NCBI GenBank assembly: GCA_017992695.1
Contig: JAGOOC010000019.1
Location: forward strand, 1-50,830
Origin: Bacteroides sp.
Lineage (GTDB): Bacteria > Bacteroidota > Bacteroidia > Bacteroidales > Bacteroidaceae
Direction of reading: 5' to 3'
Length of the DNA stretch: 50,830 nt
Under the pieces are notes generated by a model. That model was given only the letters and a program-made list of their open reading frames with translations. It ran no database searches and was not told the origin of the DNA. Positions 9,448 to 16,805 of this stretch are shown piece after piece. The translations under genes were made by a program, and so were the position numbers. How positions within the stretch are numbered: the first letter of the stretch is position 1; each line of letters opens with the position of its first letter.

Positions 9448-11646
9448 ATGAACGAACAAACCATCAATCAACAACATACCCAGATACTGCTTTTAATCCA
9501 TGAGAAACGATTGAAGGAGGCTCTATACCAATTGGAGTCGTATTTTTGGCAATGCTCGGACTGGAATCTTAAAAACCGATTTGAGCAGATACAGTTGGCC
9601 TATAGCTACATGTTGCAATACATGCAAGAGGGAATAGCAGACCCTGAGCGCAAGAAATTATATGCAAAGATCCAAGCCGATACCCTCGAGGTAACCGATC
9701 AAATTCGATTATTGTACCTCGATCAACAATCCAATCACCTCTATCACGAATACCGCAGAAAGCAAGCATTCGTAGGATCGAATCAGCCTCAAATAGAGAA
9801 GATGCGACTCGTCTTAGAGTCATTTACGGATGATTTGGCTGTAAGCTGTTTGCTGAATGAGCAGCATCAAAACGAAGTCTTGATGCGCCATGAAGAGACA
9901 CAGAAACTGCTCTTTATACATACCTGGACCAACAGCTCGTGGAATTTGACCGAGGCCGAACAGGCCAAAGCCATGCTCGCATCTGAACTGGTGCAAGAGA
10001 ACGACTTATGCCTATTCGTTAGTGCAGTTACGATGAGCTTGTTAGCCTGTTTTGATGTGCGAAAGCTATTGTGTCTGTTTGATGCCTATCAACACAGCAA
10101 CGTGCAGATCAGTCAGCGAGGCTTAGTCGGTATGGCTTTTGTACTCCACCGCTATGCCGATCGCTTGAAACTCTATCCCGAAATAGAAAATCGCTTGGCA
10201 TCGATCAGTGAAGCCAAACCGTTGGACGAGGACCTGATGCTTATACAACGTCAGATCCTGTTGTGTCAGGAGACGGAGAAGATAGACAAGAAGATGCGTG
10301 AGGAGATTATCCCTGAAATGATGAAAAACGTTTCGTCGATACGAAACATGAAATTTGGGTTCGAGGAGTCGGACGAGGAGAAAGACGATCGAAACCCCGA
10401 TTGGCAGGGTATATTCGACACCCCCGGACTGGGGGATAAACTACGCGAGATGAACGAGTTGCAAATGGAAGGAGCCGATGTGAACATGAGCACATTCTCG
10501 GCACTAAAAGGTTTCCCCTTCTTCCGTGAGCTACATCACTGGTTTTATCCGTTCGATCGCAAGCACTCGAGCGTTATCAAACAGTCTAAAGAGAGAGGTG
10601 GCGAGAACGATTTCATGGACATCATCATGCAGTCGGGGCTGTTTTGCAACAACGACAAATACTCGCTGTTCTTTATCATGCAAAACTTTCCGCAATCGCA
10701 ACGCGACATGGTGTTCAGCCAACTCATTGAGCAGGCCGATGGGCTTACTGATCAATCGAAACTGGATGTAATGAAAAAATTCAATGATCGTCCTACAACC
10801 GTAAGCAATCAATACCTGCACGACCTCTATCGCTTCTACAAACTGAATCAACGAAGGATGGAGTTTAACGACATTTTCAAGGAGAAGATTCGCCTGTATC
10901 AAGTTCCTGTCTTGAAAGATTTGTTGTATCACCCGGATTTCTTACTCAACCTGGCCCATTATCATCTCTCTAAAGAGCACTGGGTGGAGACAACCGAGCT
11001 ATACGAGACCGTGCTTACTATGGACAATCGTCCCGAGATAACCGACGAGTTCTATCAGCGCCTAGGCTATGCGCTACAAAAGCAAGGCAGGCGCCAAGAG
11101 GCTATCGCAGCTTACCTCAAAGCCGATACCATAAAGCCCGATAACGTGTGGACCAACCGACGCTTAGCCACCTGCTACCGGCTGACGGGGAAATTTGCCG
11201 AAGCCTTAGCCTATTATCGCAAGGTAGAAGAGACAGCTCCCGAAAACAAGAATACCGTTTACTACATCGCCCACTGCCTTGCCGAGCTGCAACAGTATGA
11301 CGATGCCTTGAATTACTTTTTCAAACTTGATTTCCTGGAGAACAACAGCCTCAAAGCATGGCGTGGCATAGCTTGGTGTTCTTTTGTGCAAGGAAAGCAT
11401 GAGCAGGCAACCAAGTATTATGAGAAAATCATCGAGAACAAACCGCTTCCTATCGATTTCTTAAACGCCGGACACAGCTATTGGGTAAGCAAGAACATGG
11501 TCAAAGCCATTGCCATGTATAGCAAAGCAGCCGAACTGAGTGAGGGGCGTGATCTCTTTATCGAAACATTCAAGAAAGATGTTCCGTTCTTAATTGACCA
11601 AGGCATAGCCAAAGATGACATTCCGCTCATGATCGATTTGATTTAG
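9448..11646 (+). CDS. Large tetratricopeptide-repeat protein
   Basis: A 732-residue soluble protein without signal peptide or membrane segment. Roughly residues 500-700 form TPR helix pairs (for example EFYQRLGYALQKQGRRQEAI, then a repeat opening VWTNRRLATCYRLTGKFAEA, then YYIAHCLAELQQYDDALNYF). The first ~500 residues are helical but not recognisable; an acidic stretch FEESDEEKDDRNPDWQ lies near 305-320. TPRs usually mediate protein-protein contacts; no catalytic motif is seen. It is the last gene of the binding-protein/porin/DUF418 cluster and converges with maf. Confidence 0.75.
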   Translation: MNEQTINQQHTQILLLIHEKRLKEALYQLESYFWQCSDWNLKNRFEQIQLAYSYMLQYMQEGIADPERKKLYAKIQADTLEVTDQIRLLYLDQQSNHLYHEYRRKQAFVGSNQPQIEKMRLVLESFTDDLAVSCLLNEQHQNEVLMRHEETQKLLFIHTWTNSSWNLTEAEQAKAMLASELVQENDLCLFVSAVTMSLLACFDVRKLLCLFDAYQHSNVQISQRGLVGMAFVLHRYADRLKLYPEIENRLASISEAKPLDEDLMLIQRQILLCQETEKIDKKMREEIIPEMMKNVSSIRNMKFGFEESDEEKDDRNPDWQGIFDTPGLGDKLREMNELQMEGADVNMSTFSALKGFPFFRELHHWFYPFDRKHSSVIKQSKERGGENDFMDIIMQSGLFCNNDKYSLFFIMQNFPQSQRDMVFSQLIEQADGLTDQSKLDVMKKFNDRPTTVSNQYLHDLYRFYKLNQRRMEFNDIFKEKIRLYQVPVLKDLLYHPDFLLNLAHYHLSKEHWVETTELYETVLTMDNRPEITDEFYQRLGYALQKQGRRQEAIAAYLKADTIKPDNVWTNRRLATCYRLTGKFAEALAYYRKVEETAPENKNTVYYIAHCLAELQQYDDALNYFFKLDFLENNSLKAWRGIAWCSFVQGKHEQATKYYEKIIENKPLPIDFLNAGHSYWVSKNMVKAIAMYSKAAELSEGRDLFIETFKKDVPFLIDQGIAKDDIPLMIDLI

Positions 11647-11684
11647 GTGAGTATCTCTACGCTTATCGTAGAAGCTAATCACCT
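11645..11684. terminator. Possible bidirectional hairpin between convergent genes
   Basis: AGGTGA (11645-11650) pairs with TCACCT (11679-11684), and an inner CTACG/CGTAG stem encloses a CTTAT loop. It fills the gap between the TPR and maf stop codons. No good T-tract is present, so the terminator role is tentative. Confidence 0.3.
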
Positions 11685-12264
11685 AAAGTTTAACAAGTTC
11701 CTGATACAACTTCTGTATCGGGAGCCCCATCACATTGAAGTAACTCCCACTGATGGCTTTAACACCAATGAAACCAATCCACTCTTGAATGCCGTAAGCA
11801 CCGGCTTTATCCAACGGACTATGCGTATCCACGTAATAGGCAATCTCCTCATCGGTCAGTGTGGCAAACGTGACTTCGGTAGCAGCAGTAAACGTACGCT
11901 GCCAACTGCAAGTTGTAAGCGTTACGCCCGTAAACACTTCGTGCGTTCTGCCCGATAGCGTGCGAAGCATCTCGCGAGCCTCTTCGGCATTGGCCGGTTT
12001 GCCCAGTACCTTTTCATCCAACCACACAATGGTGTCGGCCGTAATAACCAGTTCGTCGGGCTGCATCAGGTGCTGATACGCCCCGGCTTTCGTTCGAGAG
12101 ATGTATTCAGGAATCGCCTCTGCACGCAGGTTGTCGGGATACGACTCATCTACATCGGGCAAGGTTCGCACCACATAATCCACCCCCAGTTCAGCTAAAA
12201 GATGCTTCCTACGGGGCGAGTTGGAAGCCAGTATGATGTTGAATTTCTTTAAATTTTCGAGCAT
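11683..12264 (-). CDS. maf: Maf-like nucleoside triphosphate pyrophosphatase
   Basis: Maf-family house-cleaning pyrophosphatase that hydrolyses dTTP/UTP or modified nucleotides to monophosphates. The 193-residue protein shows the substrate loop LASNSPRRKHLL (12-23), the catalytic aspartate region ITADTIVW (74-81), and KVLGKP (85-90). The later segment GVTL followed by DKAGAYGIQEWIG is also typical. The dTTP/UTP-specific subgroup is the likely assignment, from overall similarity only. It is the last gene of a minus-strand set and starts 17 bases after kdsC. Confidence 0.92.
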   Translation of the reverse strand: MLENLKKFNIILASNSPRRKHLLAELGVDYVVRTLPDVDESYPDNLRAEAIPEYISRTKAGAYQHLMQPDELVITADTIVWLDEKVLGKPANAEEAREMLRTLSGRTHEVFTGVTLTTCSWQRTFTAATEVTFATLTDEEIAYYVDTHSPLDKAGAYGIQEWIGFIGVKAISGSYFNVMGLPIQKLYQELVKL

Positions 12265-12281
12265 AAGGGGAGAGTTTTAGT

Positions 12282-12803
12282 TTACCAACCAAAGGCATCA
12301 TCGGCCATCCATTTGCCTTGAACTTTCATCACCTGTTCGATGACATCTCGGGCACAGCCATAGCCTCCTGTGGCATACGAAATGTAGCGAGCCACTGCTT
12401 TGATATCGAACACGGCATCTTTGGGGCAACAAGGCAAGCCACATTGACGCATCACTTCCATATCGGGGATGTCATCGCCCATGAACAAAATCTCTTCGTC
12501 CTTCAGGCCGTGTTTATCGCGAAAGTCACGGTAATCGTGTATCTTCACCGCCGATCCCATATACAGATCGGAGACGCCCAAACCGGCAAAGCGTTGACGC
12601 ACCGCATCGGTTCGCCCACCGGTGATGATGGCGATGTGGTATCCTTTCTTTACGGCCAGTTGGATGGCATATCCATCTTTGATGTTCACCGTGCGCATCG
12701 GTTCGCCCGATGGATGAAGGGGAATGACATCGGCACTCAACACGCCATCTACATCGAAGGCGAAGGCTTTTATGCGGGTTAAATCGTAGTTTATAGTGCT
12801 CAT
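12282..12803 (-). CDS. kdsC: KdsC-type HAD phosphatase
   Basis: A small (173-residue) C0-type HAD phosphatase of the 3-deoxy-D-manno-octulosonate 8-phosphate phosphatase family, acting in Kdo synthesis for lipopolysaccharide. The nucleophile and acid/base aspartates are D17 and D19 in AFDVDGVLS, the Thr motif is IITGGRTD (59-66), and the Mg2+ motif is GDDIPD (109-114). The conserved [14 protein letters not shown] tail is present. Other KdsC-like sugar-acid phosphatases cannot be excluded. It lies between the DUF2520 gene (65-base gap) and maf. Confidence 0.9.
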   Translation of the reverse strand: MSTINYDLTRIKAFAFDVDGVLSADVIPLHPSGEPMRTVNIKDGYAIQLAVKKGYHIAIITGGRTDAVRQRFAGLGVSDLYMGSAVKIHDYRDFRDKHGLKDEEILFMGDDIPDMEVMRQCGLPCCPKDAVFDIKAVARYISYATGGYGCARDVIEQVMKVQGKWMADDAFGW

Positions 12804-12868
12804 GGGTTGATTCGAATTAATGGATGGATAAATAGAAATCAGTGTTTGTTTAGCGTTTTAAGCAGCAA

Positions 12869-13687
12869 TCACTCGGTCGAACGGTGATGAATGCTTTGGC
12901 TTATCTGCTCATAAAGCCGCTGCATCTCCGGATCAAAAGCAAGCATCTCTAAGTGGCTGTTGATCACGTTGACATCATAGCGAATGGCCGGCCCCGTTTG
13001 TGCCACGTGGGGGTCGAGTTCATGCACCTTACGGGCCGTTTCATCGATGAGCGGTAGCATCACATCAAAGGGCAAGTTGTATCTCTTCAACAGCTCGGCG
13101 GCCAAGGCATACATGTGATTGGTGAAATTACAGGTAAACACAGCAGCCAAGTGGAGGCTTTTACGCTGTTCGGAATTGGCATCATACACTTTCTGCGAAA
13201 GCGTAGAGGCGATGCCTTTAAGCAATACAGTGTCTTCTTCCCTACTCGCTTCAATGAAAAAAGGAATCTCACGGAAGTCAACTTCGCGTAGCTTACTGAA
13301 CGTTTGCATGGGATAAAACACGCCATAACGCTCGGCATGACCTTGAAAAACACTCATCGGCAAACTGCCGGCTGTATGCACCAGCAATGCTCCGTTTTTG
13401 TTGGCTGCAATGAGGGGCAACAGTTCGGTAAAAGCTGAGTCTTTGAGCGAAACAATGTATAGTTTTGCATCGGTAACAACCTCTTGCAGATGGGTTGTAT
13501 AGGGGGCTTCTACCACATCGGCCAGCGCACGAGCAGACTCCTGCGTACGACTGTACACTTGTTTGATTATGAATCCTTTTCGGTAAAGTGCTTTGGCTAG
13601 GTTAGTGGCCAGGTTTCCGGCACCGATAAAGACGATTGGCGTATCTTCTATGCTTCTTTTCGCCCCGTTCACGTTGAGCACACTCAC
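12869..13687 (-). CDS. Rossmann-fold/DUF2520 oxidoreductase-like protein
   Basis: A 272-residue cytosolic protein with an N-terminal NAD(P)-binding fold (VFIGAGNLATNLAKAL, Gly-rich loop at 22-27) and a C-terminal helical DUF2520 domain (for example AAVFTCNFTNHMYALAAELL), resembling short ketopantoate- or F420-type reductases. The substrate is unknown. I chose the GTG at 13687 because a GGAGGG sequence lies about 10 bases upstream, next to the nitroreductase stop, and only 2 bases then separate the genes. An in-frame ATG at 13729 would give 14 more residues and overlap the nitroreductase gene. Confidence 0.82.
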   Translation of the reverse strand: MSVLNVNGAKRSIEDTPIVFIGAGNLATNLAKALYRKGFIIKQVYSRTQESARALADVVEAPYTTHLQEVVTDAKLYIVSLKDSAFTELLPLIAANKNGALLVHTAGSLPMSVFQGHAERYGVFYPMQTFSKLREVDFREIPFFIEASREEDTVLLKGIASTLSQKVYDANSEQRKSLHLAAVFTCNFTNHMYALAAELLKRYNLPFDVMLPLIDETARKVHELDPHVAQTGPAIRYDVNVINSHLEMLAFDPEMQRLYEQISQSIHHRSTE

Positions 13688-13689
13688 GA

Positions 13690-14226
13690 TTATTGCCCTC
13701 CGAATTGGTTGATGTGGATTTTCTCCCACTGCAAATGTGCCTCATCAAACGGTTTGCGCTCCATGCCCTTGTGTCCCACAACGATAATCGAAACTACTTG
13801 CAGTTGCAAAGGAATATCAAGAATGCCACGTACATATTCGTCCGAGGGCATACCGGTGCTATTCATTCGTTCGCGAACTTGTATCCAGCAGCTACCCAAA
13901 CCAAGGTCTTCGGCTTGTAGCTGTATCATGATCGAAGCAATGGCAGCATCCTCAATCCACACATCACTTGCCAGCGGATCGGCCGTAACGACGATAGCCA
14001 ATGCGCCATCGGCTATAAACGATGCGCCATGCTCCTTGCAGTGCGCAAGTGCCTTGAGTTTCTCTTTATCATCTACAGCAATAAACTGCCAGCAGTTGCT
14101 CCGTTTGGAAGTGGGAGACATCAGTGCAGCTTTAAACAGGGCTACCACTTCTTCTTGCGAAAGCTCTTCTTCGGTAAATTTCCGCATGCTGCGGCGATTC
14201 TTTATTAATTCACTGAAATTTTCCAT
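13690..14226 (-). CDS. Nitroreductase family protein
   Basis: A 178-residue FMN-dependent NAD(P)H oxidoreductase of the nitroreductase superfamily. The phosphate-binding start IKNRRSMRKF and the segment MSPTSKRSNCWQFIAVDD are standard; IEDAAIASIMIQLQAEDLGLGSCWI is the dimer-helix region. The physiological substrate is not predictable. The start at 14226 is preferred to the in-frame ATG at 14253 because the -7 box on this strand ends only two bases before that upstream ATG, so transcription should begin within or beyond it. First gene of the nitroreductase-DUF2520-kdsC-maf set. Confidence 0.88.
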   Translation of the reverse strand: MENFSELIKNRRSMRKFTEEELSQEEVVALFKAALMSPTSKRSNCWQFIAVDDKEKLKALAHCKEHGASFIADGALAIVVTADPLASDVWIEDAAIASIMIQLQAEDLGLGSCWIQVRERMNSTGMPSDEYVRGILDIPLQLQVVSIIVVGHKGMERKPFDEAHLQWEKIHINQFGGQ

Positions 14227-14255
14227 ACGGTTCTTTTGTTCATTATAAATCATGG

Positions 14256-14263
14256 CAAAGATA
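14256..14263 (-). promoter_or_regulatory. -7 box for the nitroreductase operon
   Basis: On the minus strand this reads TATCTTTG, a match to TAnnTTTG. Its position excludes the ATG at 14253 as translational start and supports 14226. Confidence 0.6.
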
Positions 14264-14408
14264 CGGGATTATTTTCAGAATACGAATGGTTCAGTGGTAG
14301 TTTCAGCATCAATATTTAACGCTGTTAAAATAGCATTTTCTATTCAGTGCTCTTCATCGGCAAAAGCACGTACTATTGCAAGCTAATAATACGTACTCCT
14401 TTGTACCA

Positions 14409-14445
14409 AAAGTGGTCATTTAACGGTGTGTTAAATGACCACTTT
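14409..14445 (-). terminator. 16-bp perfect hairpin downstream of the pirin gene
   Basis: Arms 14409-14424 and 14430-14445 pair perfectly around a five-base loop. On the minus strand the stem is followed by TTTTGG, so it may stop transcription coming from the pirin genes. It is part of a 0.4-kb stretch between the nitroreductase and the first pirin. Confidence 0.5.
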
Positions 14446-14476
14446 GTGTATAAAGAAAAAAGAGAAGAATGAATGA

Positions 14477-14618
14477 CTAGATTCCTAAAAACAAACCACT
14501 GGTATTGAGCATCTTGCGAAGCCTTTCCTGCCACTTTTCTTGGGTGTTCTTCTCCCCCTACTCTCACCTTGTAGCTGTTTGGTTCTCCACTCTTCTTATA
14601 GGGATACTTGTCTGTTTG
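14477..14618 (-). pseudogene. Short frameshifted coding remnant
   Basis: Two overlapping minus-strand frames look protein-like but are joined by a frame change at a run of five G. The first opens after a stop near 14620 and reads KYPYKKSGEPNSYKVRVG; the second ends GEKNTQEKW, then QERLRKMLNTSGLFLGI, at a TAG at 14477-14479. Neither has a start codon. I do not recognise the family. I infer the C-terminal end of a decayed gene lying just downstream of the pirin; chance coding-like sequence remains possible. Confidence 0.3.
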
Positions 14619-14636
14619 TTAACTTCGTTTGCTTTG

Positions 14637-15515
14637 CTATTCTTCCAGATACCCGAATTTTCCGTTGTTAAAATCGTCAAAAGCCTGTTTCAACTCACCC
14701 CGTGTATTCATAACGAAAGGACCTTGAGCTGCAATCGGTTCGCGGATAGGCAATCCGCTAAGAACAAGCACTACAGCATCTTCGGTTGCTTGCAAGGAGA
14801 ATTCCTCGCCGTCATTCGCCATCAGCACAAAGTGATCAGCAGGCACGCGGGCATCATCGTTCACGTTGATTTCTCCTTCGATTACAAGCAAGGCAGTATT
14901 GAACTCTTCCGGAAAGGAGAAAGAGACTTCGGCACCGCTCCTCAGCCGAGCATTATAGAGATGCATCGGGGTAAAGGTGAAGGCGGGTCCCTTTACACCT
15001 TTGTATTCGCCCGCAATGATTTCGATCTCTCCCATGTTTTGTGGAAGAATGTGCTTACCCATCATGCTGTTGGTTATGGCCTGGTATTTAGGATCAGCCA
15101 TCTTGTCTTTGGCAGGCAGGTTTACCCAAAGCTGCACCATCTGAAAGTCACCTCCTTGACGACTCCATTCTTTTTCGTGGTACTCCTTATGCAGAATGCC
15201 GGAAGAAGCGGTCATCCATTGCACGTCGCCCTCACCGATAATACCACCCCCACCGTTACTATCGTGGTGTTGCACCTTGCCTTTGTAAGCAATAGTCACT
15301 GTTTCAAAGCCACGGTGCGGATGAACCCCCACGCCTCTGGGAGAATCGGACGGTTGAAAATAGTGTTTTGAATTATAGTCCAGCAGGATAAACGGATTCA
15401 TGCGTTCCATCGTCAAGTGACGAATGCCGGGAATAAAGTTGTGCACCCTAAAGCCGTTGCCTACCCAATGCGCCTTTGGAGCAGCGGTGGTCAATTCAAT
15501 ATTTCTTTTTTTCAT
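14637..15515 (-). CDS. Pirin family protein (copy A)
   Basis: A 292-residue bicupin of the pirin family. Metal-ligand residues expected from characterised pirins are present: H65 and H67 in HPHRGFETVT, and H109 and E111 in GILHKEYHEKEW. Bacterial pirins include quercetin dioxygenases and regulators of central metabolism; the role here is unknown. The protein is about 82% identical by eye to copy B directly upstream, and both are exactly 292 residues. A 114-base gap with its own promoter-like sequence separates the two genes. Confidence 0.9.
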   Translation of the reverse strand: MKKRNIELTTAAPKAHWVGNGFRVHNFIPGIRHLTMERMNPFILLDYNSKHYFQPSDSPRGVGVHPHRGFETVTIAYKGKVQHHDSNGGGGIIGEGDVQWMTASSGILHKEYHEKEWSRQGGDFQMVQLWVNLPAKDKMADPKYQAITNSMMGKHILPQNMGEIEIIAGEYKGVKGPAFTFTPMHLYNARLRSGAEVSFSFPEEFNTALLVIEGEINVNDDARVPADHFVLMANDGEEFSLQATEDAVVLVLSGLPIREPIAAQGPFVMNTRGELKQAFDDFNNGKFGYLEE

Positions 15516-15568
15516 ATCTCTCTTTATTTTGATTCATTGCAACAGGATTAATCTGCTGAAAACAGAGC

Positions 15569-15599
15569 CGAATATAGGCTATACCGTTTCTTATACAAA
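15569..15599 (-). promoter_or_regulatory. Candidate promoter of pirin copy A
   Basis: On the minus strand TTTG (15596-15599) is followed after exactly 19 bases by TATATTCG (15569-15576), one mismatch from TAnnTTTG. Spacing fits the Bacteroides -33/-7 arrangement. Confidence 0.45.
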
Positions 15600-15629
15600 C
15601 AGATATGGATGAGTTTTTGTTTACTGCTC

Positions 15630-16508
15630 CTATTCTTCCAGATACCCGAATTTTCCGTTGTTAAAATCGTCAAAAGCCTGTTTCAACTCACGCCGTGTAT
15701 TCATAACGAAAGGACCATGAGCTGCGATAGGTTCACGGATAGGTTCTCCGCTAAGTACAAGAACCACAGAATCTTCGGTTGCATGTGTAAAAAACTCTTC
15801 GCCGTCATTCGCCATCAGCGCGAAGTGACCGGTGGGAATACGAACCTCACCGGTCACACTGATTCTGCCTTCGATTACGAGCAAGGCGGTGTGGTAATCC
15901 TTTGGGAAGGAAAAAACGACTCGAGCACCGCTCCTCAGTCGAGCATTAAAGAGGTGCATCGGGGTAAAGGTGAGGGCAGGTCCCTTTACACTTTTGTATT
16001 CACCTGCAATGACTTCGACTTCTCCCATCTCTTGTGGAAGGATGTATTTACCCATCATGCTGTTGGTTATGGTTTGGTATTTGGGTTCAGACATTTTATA
16101 TTTGGCAGGCAGGTTTACCCAAAGCTGCACCATCTGAAAGTCACCTCCTGTGCGACTCCACTCTTTTTCGTGGTACTCCTTATGCAGAATGCCCGAGGCA
16201 GCGGTCATCCATTGCACGTCGCCTTCGCTGATTATGCCACCCTCACCGTTGCTGTCATGATTTTGCACCTTGCCTCTGTAAGCGATAGTCACTGTTTCAA
16301 AACCGCGATGCGGATGAGCACCCATTCCTCTTGGTGAATCGGACGGTTGAAAATAATAGGTAGAATTATAGTCTAACAGAATAAACGGAGTCATACGCTT
16401 CATCGTCAAGAGACGAATGCCGGGAATAAAGTTGTGCACTCTAAAGCCGTCGCCTAGCCAATGCGCTCTTGGAGCTGCAGTCGTCAATTCAACATTTCTT
16501 TTTTTCAT
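15630..16508 (-). CDS. Pirin family protein (copy B)
   Basis: Second 292-residue pirin, same domain layout and the same metal-ligand residues (HPHRGFETVT; GILHKEYHEKEW). The start at 16508 is chosen because it aligns with the start of copy A (MKKRN-ELTTAAP); the frame remains open 111 bases further upstream, but that region is non-coding sequence shared with the regulatory region of copy A. Most differences from copy A lie in the C-terminal cupin (residues 195-230), which may reflect divergence of function there. Confidence 0.9.
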   Translation of the reverse strand: MKKRNVELTTAAPRAHWLGDGFRVHNFIPGIRLLTMKRMTPFILLDYNSTYYFQPSDSPRGMGAHPHRGFETVTIAYRGKVQNHDSNGEGGIISEGDVQWMTAASGILHKEYHEKEWSRTGGDFQMVQLWVNLPAKYKMSEPKYQTITNSMMGKYILPQEMGEVEVIAGEYKSVKGPALTFTPMHLFNARLRSGARVVFSFPKDYHTALLVIEGRISVTGEVRIPTGHFALMANDGEEFFTHATEDSVVLVLSGEPIREPIAAHGPFVMNTRRELKQAFDDFNNGKFGYLEE

Positions 16509-16734
16509 ATCTCCTTTTCTTGATTCATTGAAACAGAATTGCCCTGTTGAAAACAGAGCAAAATACAGGTTATAGGGATTTGGCATACAAACAGATAGGG
16601 GTGAGTTTTTGTTTAGCATGCCTTATCCGGAAATTCACAAATAGGGATTTACAACTACAACATAAAAACCGCTTTGCATGGATAGTAAGATTACATGTTT
16701 TAGAAAATAAATCGATATCACCCATGCTAAGCAA

Positions 16735-16779
16735 CAAAATTACGGGTGCTGTTTTCTCAACGAAAACAGCACCCGTAAT
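16735..16779 (-). terminator. Rho-independent terminator of the susCD pair
   Basis: A perfect 18-base stem (16739-16756 with 16762-16779) and five-base loop, followed on the minus strand by a TTTTG tail, lies 27 bases after the susD stop. Confidence 0.85.
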
Positions 16780-16805
16780 AACCAAACTATCAACCAAACG
16801 AATTA

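Larger units (their letters stand above)
14637..16610. repeat. Tandem duplication of a pirin gene with its upstream region
   Basis: Two direct units of about 1 kb, roughly 14637-15612 and 15630-16610. Both contain a 292-codon pirin gene, and the similarity extends about 100 bases upstream of each start: a short TTCATTG-(C/A)AACAG segment, a GAAAACAGAGC segment and an ACAAACAGATA-TGAGTTTTTGTTTA segment occur in both. Proteins differ at about 51 of 292 positions by my count, so the duplication is not recent. Confidence 0.85.
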
